The notes below the pieces were generated by a model. It saw only the letters and a list, made by a program, of their open reading frames with translations. It was not told where the DNA came from and did no database searches. This document shows, piece by piece, positions 11,643-19,290 of a DNA stretch of 64,000 bases (position 1 is the first letter of the stretch; every line of letters starts with the position of its first letter). A program made the translations under genes and the position numbers. The stretch comes from Gammaproteobacteria bacterium (lineage in GTDB: Bacteria > Pseudomonadota > Gammaproteobacteria > Pseudomonadales > Azotimanducaceae): contig JAPUIA010000275.1 of assembly GCA_027297435.1 (NCBI GenBank), positions 1 to 64,000 of the forward strand. Direction: 5' to 3'.

Positions 11643-11942
11643 TCAAGGGCAACCGCCGACGTCGCTACAACATTCTTTTGTGAGGTACCCCACCAGATCG
11701 TTCATCCTGCGATAGTTAGCGACGCATTTTAGTACCCGACCTTCGCGATTCTGCGACACCAGACCGTGGTTCACGAGGTGCGCGATGTGATGAGAAAGCG
11801 TTGAGCCGGGAATCTTCAAGCGGCTCTGCAACCGTCCGACGGGTAGACCGTCCGGGCCGGACCGCACGAGAGCGCGAAAAATGGAAAGCCGCGTGTCGTT
11901 ACCGAGGCTCTCCAGGCACCCAGCTGCGTCGCCGATGTTCAT
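11643..11942 (-). CDS. arsR: ArsR-family arsenic-responsive repressor
   Basis: A 99-residue winged-helix repressor. The helix-turn-helix covers roughly residues 35-60 (SRLKIPGSTLSHHIAHL). The C-terminus carries Cys91, Cys92 and Cys98 (ECCSDVGGC), the same spacing as the trivalent-arsenic site known from Acidithiobacillus ferrooxidans ArsR. It would bind the palindromes in the 123-bp gap to arsI and release them when arsenite or methylarsenite binds. It heads the arsR-aquaporin-VOC transcript and diverges from arsI. Confidence 0.93.
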   Translation of the reverse strand: MNIGDAAGCLESLGNDTRLSIFRALVRSGPDGLPVGRLQSRLKIPGSTLSHHIAHLVNHGLVSQNREGRVLKCVANYRRMNDLVGYLTKECCSDVGGCP

Positions 11943-11970
11943 GGCGGGTTGCCTCCTATTGGCAACGACA

Positions 11971-12042
11971 TTATTTCTATAGAACTAGAAATAACGAAAT
12001 AATATTGGCAAAGTGTTCATATTTCGACTAAAGTCGAAATAT
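11971..12042. promoter_or_regulatory. Divergent arsR/arsI promoter with two palindromic operators
   Basis: Two palindromes lie in this AT-rich interval. The first is TTATTTCTA-N6-TAGAAATAA (11971-11994), nearest arsR. The second is a perfect 11-bp-arm palindrome, ATATTTCGACT-AA-AGTCGAAATAT (12019-12042), ending 23 bp before the arsI ATG. Both are likely ArsR binding sites, one for each transcript. The region is much richer in A and T than its surroundings. ArsI has a CTGGAGAAA ribosome site at 12051-12060. Confidence 0.7.
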
Positions 12043-12065
12043 TATTGCATTCTGGAGAAATCGTC

Positions 12066-12470
12066 ATGCGATTACAACTCGCGCTAAATGTATCGAACCT
12101 CGAAGAGGCGATCCCGTTCTACCAGAAGATGTTAGGGGTCACGGTCAACAAACGCGAGCCTGGATATGCCAACTTCGTCGTCGACGACCCCGCCTTGAAG
12201 CTCGTGCTGTTCGAATCTGGAGATTCCGTCAACAAACTCAACCATCTCGGGGTCGAGGTTTTTGACGACGCAGAAGTTGCAGCGGCTGGCGAACGTTGGC
12301 GAGCGAATGGACTCGAACCTGATGACCCTACTGAAGAAGTTTGCTGTTATGCCAAGCAGAACAAGGTGCAAACCTTCGACCCCGACGGCACGATGTGGGA
12401 GTGGTACCGAGTCATCGAAGATGTGCCTGCCAAGATAGGAACCAGCGCTCGCGCACGCGACTGCTGTTAG
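12066..12470 (+). CDS. arsI: ArsI-type C-As lyase (VOC dioxygenase)
   Basis: A 134-residue single-module VOC enzyme of the ArsI/CadI family. ArsI uses Fe(II) and O2 to cleave the carbon-arsenic bond of methylarsenite and aromatic arsenicals, yielding arsenite. The arsenic-binding vicinal pair is Cys93-Cys94 in EVCCYAKQNK. Likely metal ligands are Gln4, His60 and Glu112, spaced like the Gln/His/Glu set I recall for the Thermomonospora enzyme. The C-terminal CC may add metalloid affinity. Released arsenite could leave through the divergently encoded aquaporin. It overlaps the NUDIX gene by 4 nt, convergent. Confidence 0.88.
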   Translation: MRLQLALNVSNLEEAIPFYQKMLGVTVNKREPGYANFVVDDPALKLVLFESGDSVNKLNHLGVEVFDDAEVAAAGERWRANGLEPDDPTEEVCCYAKQNKVQTFDPDGTMWEWYRVIEDVPAKIGTSARARDCC

Positions 12471-12877
12471 GGTGCGATCAGTGTTTGGAACAATTGAATC
12501 GCTCTCAATTCGTATCCCGCATGGAGCTGTTTGTTAGCGGCCAGCTGAACGATATCATCTGTGCTGAACCACTGTAGATCCAACAACTCGGACTCGTCGT
12601 AGTCGTGTATCTCCTGGTCGAGCTCCGCGGCAAACACTTTATGTAGGGCGTGCTTGTAGCGGAAGTCGCCGACTTCCTTGAAGTCGGTCAAGTGTACGTC
12701 CAACTCTTCTCGTAGTTCCCGTGCAACCGCGTCTTGAGGTGTCTCGCGCCATTCGATGTTGCCACCGGGCAATCCCCACCGCCGTTCTTTGGCCGCCCAA
12801 AAACTCGAATGTACGGCTAGCAGATAGCGATCCCCGTAGTAGAGGATGGCCCGTGCCGTCTTGTACTTGATCGCCAT
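12467..12877 (-). CDS. NUDIX hydrolase
   Basis: A 136-residue NUDIX enzyme that would hydrolyse a nucleoside diphosphate linked to another group. The NUDIX box is seen from LPGGNIEWRE (about residues 36-45) to RELREELD (53-60), with the expected glutamates. The rest of the protein is a single NUDIX domain with no extra module. It is convergent with arsI and has no obvious functional link to it. The substrate cannot be assigned. Confidence 0.88.
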   Translation of the reverse strand: MAIKYKTARAILYYGDRYLLAVHSSFWAAKERRWGLPGGNIEWRETPQDAVARELREELDVHLTDFKEVGDFRYKHALHKVFAAELDQEIHDYDESELLDLQWFSTDDIVQLAANKQLHAGYELRAIQLFQTLIAP

Positions 12878-13085
12878 CCATAACTACCGCTTTAGCGGAC
12901 GGGAGGGTACCACGAGGCGCTGATGCCGTAGGTCAGCGAGCCGCGTCGTTACATTTGGCTACAACTGGACACCTGGTTTTACACCAACCGCCGCGCGTAG
13001 TGATACATTGGTTCAACTGCCGCCGCAACGCGTTGTTGGTCGTAAGCGTTGTGGGATGCCATTGATGAGAGAGAACCACACCCGG

Positions 13086-13319
13086 ATGCAGACGGACTAT
13101 CATTTTCTGTTGGATCGGCGATTCTGTATCAAAGATCAGGAGTACGCCGTTAGGGAAATTGCCGACGTAGATGGCATTTCCGTCGTCAAAGCCGAGCGTT
13201 TTCCGAGCCTCTCGCAGCCAGATGCCTGCCGGCTTTTTGCGATAGGCCAGGTCGTTGAATCGCTCATCATCGATGAGGAAATCGAGCTCTTGGAACCGAG
13301 TTTCGCCAACCTCTCGTAA
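13086..13319 (+). CDS. Small hypothetical protein
   Basis: I do not recognise this protein. From the ATG at 13086 it has 77 residues (MQTDYHFLLDRRF...), with mixed charge and no signal peptide or membrane segment. In-frame ATGs at 13056 and 13065 and a TTG at 13008 give longer versions, so the start is unsettled. It lies in a gap of about 450 bp between the NUDIX and phosphotransferase genes and ends 5 bp before the stop of the convergent phosphotransferase. The open frame and codon pattern look plausible but not compelling. Confidence 0.45.
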   Translation: MQTDYHFLLDRRFCIKDQEYAVREIADVDGISVVKAERFPSLSQPDACRLFAIGQVVESLIIDEEIELLEPSFANLS

Positions 13320-13324
13320 CCCGA

Positions 13325-14266
13325 TCAGTCCAGGCTGCCAGCATGGTCGACAGCGCCTTGCAGGCAGCGTTCGAATACCCAGTTGAAGTTAGCGTTGCTG
13401 AACGGTTGCGGTCGCCAATCGGCTGTGAGCTCGACGATTGCGGCGCCGCGTGCCAAGCAAGCGATCGCGTAGATCCGTCGCTCGCCGGATGTTGGGGGAT
13501 GCCCAAGGTAGTATTCGAGCATCTGCATCTCGATCTCATGGCGTTGCCTGGGTGGGTGGCTCATCACTAGAAAATAGGCGACGTCGAATAGGCCGTTACC
13601 GATTCGAGGTCCTTGCCAGTCGAAAACGGCTGCTCGACCGCCCGCGGGTCGCAGCGGGAGGTTTTCTAGGTGCGCATCTCCATGAAGTAACCCTTGATGG
13701 TCTCCCAACGGACGTAGGCAAGCGTGTCCTTGACCCACCAGCGCATCGCCGATGAGGGTGAATTCAGGGAACATGTCGTTGAAGATTCGCCTATTGAGAG
13801 ACCACGCGCGATCGAAACATTCCGACAGACGGCCGCGGAAGGTTGCGTCAGCGAAGTTGGGTATCCAAGTTGGCGGTGCTTGAACGGCGTGTATTTGTCT
13901 AAGCGTGTCGAGTGCGGTTTTGGTGTGGTGAAGCGTCGCCCCCGCGTGCCAGTCGAATGGCTGGTAGTCGACGTCTTCCAGCAGGATGTAGTCATCGGAC
14001 TGGGCCCAGCAACGCGGTAAGCGTGCGTCTAGCTGGCCGGCGACCTCCTTATAGAAACGACCTTCCAGCGCAAATGACTCACCAATGCGAGTCTGGCGGT
14101 CGGCGTGCGGACGTTTCAGGATCAAGCTGGTTGGCAGTTTTGCGTCGCGTCGGTAAGAGATATGCAAGCGACTGACCTCGGAGCTGAACACGCCCAACAC
14201 TTCGGCGCGTAGGTCGACCACGTCGGCGCCTAAGAGTGTGCCTAGCCAGGCTGCGTCGGGTTCCAT
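13325..14266 (-). CDS. APH-like phosphotransferase (protein-kinase fold)
   Basis: A 313-residue protein of the aminoglycoside-phosphotransferase/choline-kinase superfamily, ecdysteroid-kinase-like. The catalytic loop HGDAHLEN is at residues 195-202, and the metal-binding DWQG follows at about 215. The start at 14266 (MEPDAAW) replaces an unlikely 52-residue extension. It is 19 bp after the amidase on the same strand, at the end of the hydrolase-phaR-amidase run. A small-molecule kinase role is likely. The acceptor is unknown, and antibiotic resistance is not implied. Confidence 0.8.
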   Translation of the reverse strand: MEPDAAWLGTLLGADVVDLRAEVLGVFSSEVSRLHISYRRDAKLPTSLILKRPHADRQTRIGESFALEGRFYKEVAGQLDARLPRCWAQSDDYILLEDVDYQPFDWHAGATLHHTKTALDTLRQIHAVQAPPTWIPNFADATFRGRLSECFDRAWSLNRRIFNDMFPEFTLIGDALVGQGHACLRPLGDHQGLLHGDAHLENLPLRPAGGRAAVFDWQGPRIGNGLFDVAYFLVMSHPPRQRHEIEMQMLEYYLGHPPTSGERRIYAIACLARGAAIVELTADWRPQPFSNANFNWVFERCLQGAVDHAGSLD

Positions 14267-14285
14267 TGATCGAAGGTCAGATAGC

Positions 14286-15707
14286 TCAGACGATGCCTGG
14301 CTTGACACGGTAGTGGTTGGTTGCCTGCTCGTAAAGCTGAGCAATCCGTAGAAGTTCGAAATCGCCCCGGGGTCGACCGACGATCTGTAGACCCACGGGC
14401 AACCCGGCCTTGGTGAAACCACCTGGCACCGAAATCGCGGGCAGCGACGTGACCGAGATGACGCAGCATACGGTCATCCAATCGATATAGGTTGCGAGCG
14501 GTTGGCCGTTGATTTCTCGTACCCATTCGTCCTCGATGTCGAAAGGGGCAACCTGTGCTGCTGGACACAAAAGCGCGTCGTAACGCTGAAAGAATCGTAC
14601 AACGCGGTGGTAGATTCTCCTGCGCTCCACGTCCGCCTGAATGAGCTCGGTTGCGGTGAGTTCGAGGCCTTTCTCGATGTTCCAGATGGCCGTGTCTTTG
14701 GCGTGCTCCCGCCAAGTGGGCAACCGTGTGTCAAGCTCGCGTCCGAGCACTGCGAGATTCGCCGCTCGTTGAACTTGAAACACGTCCATGGCGCCGCTTA
14801 GATCAGGACACGCATGCTCCACGCTCGCCCCCAGCTCGGCAAAAGTCTCGCCTGCGAATTCGATGCGCTGTTCTACCTCTTTGTCGATGGGCAGTCCGCC
14901 GAGGTTTGGGCTGATGGCTAGCTTCAATTTCCCGGCATCCCGGTCGAGCGGTGTGGCGAAGCTATCGCCCGGCTCTGCCAGAGACAGGGGATCGGGTGCG
15001 TAGTAACCAGCTTGGGTCGCCAACAGCATGGCGACGTCGCCAACCGTCCGCGCCATAGGTCCGCAGATCGATAGTCGCGCCAGCCAGCCAAAGGCACGAA
15101 CGTCGGGAACGCGCCCCATCGAAGGTCGCATACCGACGACGTTGCAAAACGACGCCGGATTTCTGAGCGACCCGCCCATATCGCTGCCGTCGGCGACCGG
15201 CAGCATGCCGGTCGCCACAGCGGCAGCGGCCCCGCCAGAGCTCCCGCCGGCCGTTTTGTGCAACGCATAGGGGTTGTGAGTCGCCCCAAACAAGCTGTTG
15301 AACGTGTTCGAGCCGAGCCCGAATTCGGGCACGTTGGTCTTGCCGATGAAGATCGCTCCAGCGCGGCGCATCCGAGCCGCAAGCTCGCCGTCCTGGTCCG
15401 CCACTTGGTCGGCATAAGGCACGAAGCCAAAAGTCGTCGGAAAGCCTTGTACCGCCTGCAGATCCTTGACCGCCATCGGTAGACCGCCGAGCATGCCGGC
15501 CTCGTCGCCGCGTGCCAGTGCGTCGTCCTTGCGGGTGGCCTGGCGCAAGGCGGATTCGCGGGGTAGCAAATTGACGATGGCGTTGAGGTCCGGATTCAAC
15601 CGCTCAATTTGGTCGTAGCAGGCCGCCATGAGATCGTGGCAAGAGAGTTCACGCCTGCGGATCGCCCGCGTGAGTTCGCGCGCGCCCTGCCAGATCAGCT
15701 CGGTCAT
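14286..15707 (-). CDS. Amidase (amidase-signature family)
   Basis: A 473-residue amidase-signature hydrolase with the complete Ser-cisSer-Lys triad: Lys81 in AVKDL, Ser156 in the GGSSGG loop (154-159) and Ser180 in DMGGS. It hydrolyses an amide or related bond in the cytoplasm. A GatA role is unlikely because no gatB or gatC gene is nearby. The ATG overlaps the phaR stop by 4 nt (ATGA), so translation is probably coupled to phaR. The substrate is unknown. Confidence 0.9.
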   Translation of the reverse strand: MTELIWQGARELTRAIRRRELSCHDLMAACYDQIERLNPDLNAIVNLLPRESALRQATRKDDALARGDEAGMLGGLPMAVKDLQAVQGFPTTFGFVPYADQVADQDGELAARMRRAGAIFIGKTNVPEFGLGSNTFNSLFGATHNPYALHKTAGGSSGGAAAAVATGMLPVADGSDMGGSLRNPASFCNVVGMRPSMGRVPDVRAFGWLARLSICGPMARTVGDVAMLLATQAGYYAPDPLSLAEPGDSFATPLDRDAGKLKLAISPNLGGLPIDKEVEQRIEFAGETFAELGASVEHACPDLSGAMDVFQVQRAANLAVLGRELDTRLPTWREHAKDTAIWNIEKGLELTATELIQADVERRRIYHRVVRFFQRYDALLCPAAQVAPFDIEDEWVREINGQPLATYIDWMTVCCVISVTSLPAISVPGGFTKAGLPVGLQIVGRPRGDFELLRIAQLYEQATNHYRVKPGIV

Positions 15708-16132
15708 TTTTTTGGCGTTTCGTCGCTGTCCGGCGGGTTCGGGTTGTTAGTTTCGAAGGCTTGGCGCATGAGGTTCAACGGATTCAAGTCGTTGAGTTGC
15801 CGCATGCGCTGGCGAAACTGGTCTTGATGGTCGAGGAAAGTCAGTATCGATTGTTCGATATAGCGGGAAGCGACACCCCCCAGTCGGTCGCCGTAGAAAC
15901 GAATGATTTGCTCTATAGCCCGGTTCGTGAGCACCGGTTCGTGCCCTTCGGCTTCTTGCTCGGAGAGGATCTGCATCAACACGGCCCGGGTTATGTCGGT
16001 GCCTACTTTGCTTTCCTCGACGTGGACACTCTCGCCCTCGACGATCAGTTTGCGCACATCCTCGATCGTGACGTATTGGCTGTCCGTGGTGTCGTACAAC
16101 CGCCGGTTGGGGTATTTCTTGAGGTGGTGCAT
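15704..16132 (-). CDS. phaR: Polyhydroxyalkanoate synthesis repressor PhaR
   Basis: A 142-residue regulator. The N-terminal DNA-binding domain starts KKYPNRRLYDT and runs through YVTIEDVRKLI, both diagnostic for PhaR. The C-terminal half (about 75-140) is the part that senses PHA granules and ends in an acidic, proline-rich tail. In known systems PhaR represses phasin genes until it binds PHA granules. The phasin gene is divergent only about 1.2 kb away, so this is its probable target. The ATG at 16132 gives the usual family start. Confidence 0.93.
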   Translation of the reverse strand: MHHLKKYPNRRLYDTTDSQYVTIEDVRKLIVEGESVHVEESKVGTDITRAVLMQILSEQEAEGHEPVLTNRAIEQIIRFYGDRLGGVASRYIEQSILTFLDHQDQFRQRMRQLNDLNPLNLMRQAFETNNPNPPDSDETPKK

Positions 16133-16136
16133 GACC

Positions 16137-16949
16137 TTAGCGTCGGGGTACGGATTCCGGTTTTGGATAAAACAGGTGCCGGATACCGCAGTGACGGTCA
16201 AACTTCGCCCAGGAGCCCGGCCGCTGGCTAAGCCGGTCTGCGATGACGTGCAGTACGAGTGGGTGTAACGCCATACCGCTGTGACTGCCGATCACTTCGA
16301 TGTTTTCCGTGTGATCTGACTCCGCTTCGATGCAGGTTTGCCAGGCGACGATACCGTCTGACTTGCTGTAGATGGCGCTCGTCGGTACCGCTGGTGGCAG
16401 CTGTGGGTCTCCATCGACTGCGCGATCACGCATTTCTTCGACGGTGAGCCCGGACATGGCCTCGAAGAGTCGAGCCACCAACGGGTTGGTCGAGCTGCGA
16501 TCGGTTGCGCGGAATGGGCTGGCCAACGTGATCACGGAGCGTACGGACTGCGGGAATCGTCGAGCCAGGTCACGGCCAAACACACCACCTAGGCTTTGAC
16601 CGATAATGGAGACGGGTTCGTCATAGGCTTGCGCTATCTCGGTGAAGCGTCGCCTGAGCTTGTCTTGTTTGGCCGGTTCCCCGGTGTTCTGGCCCAGCTT
16701 CCAGGGTAAGGCGAGATAACCAAGTTGGGTGATGAAGCGTCTCAATAGCAACGTTGAAGAATCGTTGGCGGTGAAACCCGGAAGAACCAAAACGGGGTGT
16801 CCATCGCCGCGCGGGGCGCTGGCGAGTAGCGATATCCACGAACAAGAAAGGGAGGAGAGTTCAGCGAGGACGCGGGGTACCTCGGTGGCGGCAAACCACA
16901 GGGAGGGAGGCTTGGACCGGTGTTGAGTGACTTCGACTTCCTCGTACAC
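16137..16949 (-). CDS. Alpha/beta hydrolase (lipase/PGAP1-like)
   Basis: A serine hydrolase of about 270 residues. The nucleophile elbow is GQSLGG, after an oxyanion-type HPVLVLPGF strand, and a final SHSGMALHP supplies the histidine. It lies 4 bp upstream of phaR on the same strand, which suggests a link to PHA or lipid turnover. The start is uncertain: GTG at 16949 follows a TAGGA site, while a TTG at 17006 would add 19 residues. There is no signal peptide. The substrate could be an acyl ester or a short-chain polyester. Confidence 0.78.
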   Translation of the reverse strand: MYEEVEVTQHRSKPPSLWFAATEVPRVLAELSSLSCSWISLLASAPRGDGHPVLVLPGFTANDSSTLLLRRFITQLGYLALPWKLGQNTGEPAKQDKLRRRFTEIAQAYDEPVSIIGQSLGGVFGRDLARRFPQSVRSVITLASPFRATDRSSTNPLVARLFEAMSGLTVEEMRDRAVDGDPQLPPAVPTSAIYSKSDGIVAWQTCIEAESDHTENIEVIGSHSGMALHPLVLHVIADRLSQRPGSWAKFDRHCGIRHLFYPKPESVPRR

Positions 16950-17315
16950 GGGGTATCCTAAACCGAAGGTTCGATCAAGTGTGGCTAATAAATGCGATCC
17001 GGTCAATTATTGATGTTGCGGTGCAATAATGTTATTCAACCTGCCTCGCGCAGGAGACGCCTGGCGATGGTGCACTGCACGATCGAGGGCCTCTAACGGC
17101 TCAGATCGTGACTCTTTTGGGGTGCAGGAGACGCCCTCTCATTCTGAGACACGTTATAATAAGGGGTCTGTAGACCGATTTTCTTGTTTTTTGAAAAAAT
17201 TCCCATAAAGTGTTGCATTGCACAATTGTGTGGTGCACAATACTCCCCATTGTGCGTTGCAACATAACTCTGACGCATGGGAACTAATTAACACTCTAAC
17301 TATAGGAGAATTGGA
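16950..17315. promoter_or_regulatory. phaP/hydrolase-phaR divergent intergenic region
   Basis: This 366-bp gap holds no gene I can support. It contains a TATAAT hexamer at 17155-17160 and, nearer phaP, an imperfect inverted repeat with 15-bp arms matching at 13 of 15 positions (17212-17226 and 17249-17263, GTTGCATTGCACAAT type). A further GTGCAC sits between the arms, and GTGCA also occurs farther upstream. TGC/GCA-rich repeats of this kind are known PhaR targets, so these are candidate PhaR operators. The phaP ribosome site AGGAGA is at 17304-17309. Confidence 0.55.
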
Positions 17316-17669
17316 ATGAGCGTATTGGAAAGACAAGTCAATCTGGGTCGTGAGCTGTTCGAAATAAACACCGGCACGGTTCGTCGCCTGGTAGAACTGC
17401 AGACCGAAAGTTTTCAAAAGTACTTTGAGACGAATCAAGAGTTCGCCGCGAAGTTGCCCGAGATCAAGGACGTCAGTTCCTTCGTAGAACTTCAGCGTGA
17501 GTATGGCCAAGCCGTATGGGAAGGCATTCAGGACGGCTGGAAGGCCAGAGGCGAAGTCGTTCGCGAAGCCGTAGAGAACGCTGGTTCTTTGGTACGCGAC
17601 TCGTTCAGCACTGAAACCGAAGAAGTAGCTGCACCGAAAGCCAAGCCTGCTGCAAAAGCTGCCGCTTAA
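17316..17669 (+). CDS. phaP: Phasin (PHA granule surface protein)
   Basis: A 117-residue helical protein of the phasin family that coats polyhydroxyalkanoate granules and controls their size. Residues 1-90 form an amphipathic helical region (LGRELFEINTGTVRRLVEL, then a YGQAVWEGIQDGW segment). The tail is the alanine-, lysine- and proline-rich stretch common in phasins. An AGGAGA site precedes the ATG, and a strong intrinsic terminator follows. The divergent phaR supports the call. No PHA synthase gene is in the window. Confidence 0.9.
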   Translation: MSVLERQVNLGRELFEINTGTVRRLVELQTESFQKYFETNQEFAAKLPEIKDVSSFVELQREYGQAVWEGIQDGWKARGEVVREAVENAGSLVRDSFSTETEEVAAPKAKPAAKAAA

Positions 17670-17754
17670 CTAGAAAAGCAACGCATTGGGAACCCATCGG
17701 GATCCCTTGAGGTACCCAAAAGCCAACGCGCTTGAACGGGTGTCGATAGCTCCT

Positions 17755-17793
17755 AAAGGTCCGCCAGCGATCATGTTGGCGGACCTTTTTTTT
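17755..17793 (+). terminator. Rho-independent terminator after phaP
   Basis: A 12-bp perfect stem, AAAGGTCCGCCA paired with TGGCGGACCTTT, a short loop and a run of eight T residues. It lies 86 bp after the phaP stop and 122 bp before the GYD gene, so it should separate phasin transcription from the GYD genes. Confidence 0.9.
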
Positions 17794-17914
17794 ACCCTCC
17801 CGCACCGAATTGATCTGCGCCCTGTGGCCGTTTCGGGCGAGAAACAGCGCTGTCCTTACCCCAAAAATGCGGTTAGGGTGGCTTGAACGCTGTTTTCAAT
17901 GTGGAGGGGAAGGG

Positions 17915-18250
17915 ATGGCAAGTTACATCATGCTCAGCACGCTGACAGATGAGGGTCGCAAGACCTTGAAGGAGCGTCCGGACAGACTTCAGGCGGTCAA
18001 CAAAGAAGTGGAGGCGATGGGTGCGCGCGTACGCGCCCAGTACGCGGTGTTGGGTAGCTACGACTTTGTCAACGTGATCGATGCACCCTCCAACGAAGTG
18101 ATGGCGCGCATCGTGATGGAGCTTGGCGCTCGGGGCACCATCAAAGTGACGACCATGCCCGCCATGCCGATCGATGAATTCGTCGAAATGCTCTCTACCC
18201 CGTTGGAGGGTTCGACGAAGAGTTCGCCCGACGAGGGTGCCAGCGGCTAG
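17915..18250 (+). CDS. GYD-domain protein, standalone
   Basis: A 111-residue protein consisting of one GYD domain, a ferredoxin-like alpha/beta fold named for a conserved Gly-Tyr-Asp, seen here as LGSYDFVNVID. The function of the family is unknown; dimeric small-ligand binding is often assumed. The ATG at 17915 follows a GGAGGGGAAGG site and removes an unlikely 35-residue extension. The next gene, 23 bp downstream, begins with a second, divergent GYD domain fused to an acyltransferase, so this protein may act as its partner. Confidence 0.82.
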   Translation: MASYIMLSTLTDEGRKTLKERPDRLQAVNKEVEAMGARVRAQYAVLGSYDFVNVIDAPSNEVMARIVMELGARGTIKVTTMPAMPIDEFVEMLSTPLEGSTKSSPDEGASG

Positions 18251-18273
18251 CTCGACAGTCGTTAGAAGCGGTC

Positions 18274-19290
18274 ATGTCGCACTACGTCCTATTGATGAAG
18301 TACCACTCCACGGGCTTCAAAGCCATCAAGGAGGACCCCCAATTTCTCTCACGCGTGCATGAAGCCATCGAGCGTTGGGAAGCGAAAGTACTCAGCAGTT
18401 ATCACCTGCTCGGCGCGTGGGATCAATGCACGTTCATCGATGCGCCAGACAACTTCAAGGCCTATCGAGCGACGCTTGCTCAAGAACTCAGCACGACGGC
18501 GGAGATGCAGATCATGCCGGCCATCGATCTGCCGCTGTTCCAGCGCTTGCTCCAGCAATCGGCCGAAACCGAAGGTCCCCACGATTGGCAGATTCGTTGG
18601 TGGGCGCGTATCACCCGAATGCTGATGTACGACTACAACTACGGTCGGTGGGCCCGCAAGTACTTTACCGAGCACATCGTGACAGGTAAGGAAAAGTTTG
18701 ACGGGTTGCAGGGGCCTTGCGTCATCGTTTCGAATCATGCGAGCCACTTCGATCAGTTCTGTCTGATGAAGGCGATTCCGCGGCGAATTCGCACCAACTT
18801 GTTTTTCGGCGCGGCTGCCGACAGGTGGTTCATCAAGGGTCGCAAGGAGGTCAGGCTGCGACCCTGGTATCAGTCTCTGGTCAACGGCGCCTATCCGATC
18901 CACCGCGGAGGCGGGTCAAAGACGTTGGACTACCCGAAATGGCTGCTGGATAAAGGCGCGAACCTGATGCTGTTTCCCGAGGGTACGCGCTCACGTGGGC
19001 GACATCTTTCGAAGTTCAAGCACGGCGTGTCCATACTCGCACTCGAGAAAGGCGTGCCCGTGGTGCCGATCTACATGGCCGGATTGAAGACGATCCGCCC
19101 GCCGGGGGCGGGAATGGGAGACGCGGTCCCCGGACCGGTTGCCGCACACGTGCTCGATCCGATCTATTTTCCGGAGGGCACCACGGTTCCCGACGCCACG
19201 CGTACGATCTTCAAGGCGATGCAGGCCGTACACGAGCGAGTTTTGGAACACGGTGACGCGGCAGCGCATCCCGATTGGACAGTGAGCTAG
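18274..19290 (+). CDS. GYD-domain::1-acylglycerol-3-phosphate acyltransferase (PlsC-like) fusion
   Basis: A 338-residue two-domain protein. Residues 1-95 resemble the preceding GYD protein, with the GYD motif altered to GAWD. Residues 125-330 form a PlsC/LPLAT acyltransferase: the catalytic HX4D motif is His155...Asp160 in SNHASHFDQ, and FPEGTR is at 234-239. It would esterify a lysophospholipid or similar acceptor at the membrane using acyl-CoA or acyl-ACP. The frame is continuous across the junction. GYD fused to PlsC is not an arrangement I know. It converges on a lysophospholipase, overlapping by 4 nt. Confidence 0.85.
   Translation: MSHYVLLMKYHSTGFKAIKEDPQFLSRVHEAIERWEAKVLSSYHLLGAWDQCTFIDAPDNFKAYRATLAQELSTTAEMQIMPAIDLPLFQRLLQQSAETEGPHDWQIRWWARITRMLMYDYNYGRWARKYFTEHIVTGKEKFDGLQGPCVIVSNHASHFDQFCLMKAIPRRIRTNLFFGAAADRWFIKGRKEVRLRPWYQSLVNGAYPIHRGGGSKTLDYPKWLLDKGANLMLFPEGTRSRGRHLSKFKHGVSILALEKGVPVVPIYMAGLKTIRPPGAGMGDAVPGPVAAHVLDPIYFPEGTTVPDATRTIFKAMQAVHERVLEHGDAAAHPDWTVS

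Noticed and set aside
13325-14266. Antibiotic-resistance phosphotransferase
   Set aside because: The fold is shared by many housekeeping and catabolic kinases, and the ecdysteroid-kinase-like pattern does not support resistance.
18262-18276. TTAGAAGCGGTCATG resembling the first module of the composite repeat
   Set aside because: There is only one arm and no inverted partner. It more simply serves as spacing and a weak ribosome site before the GYD-PlsC start.
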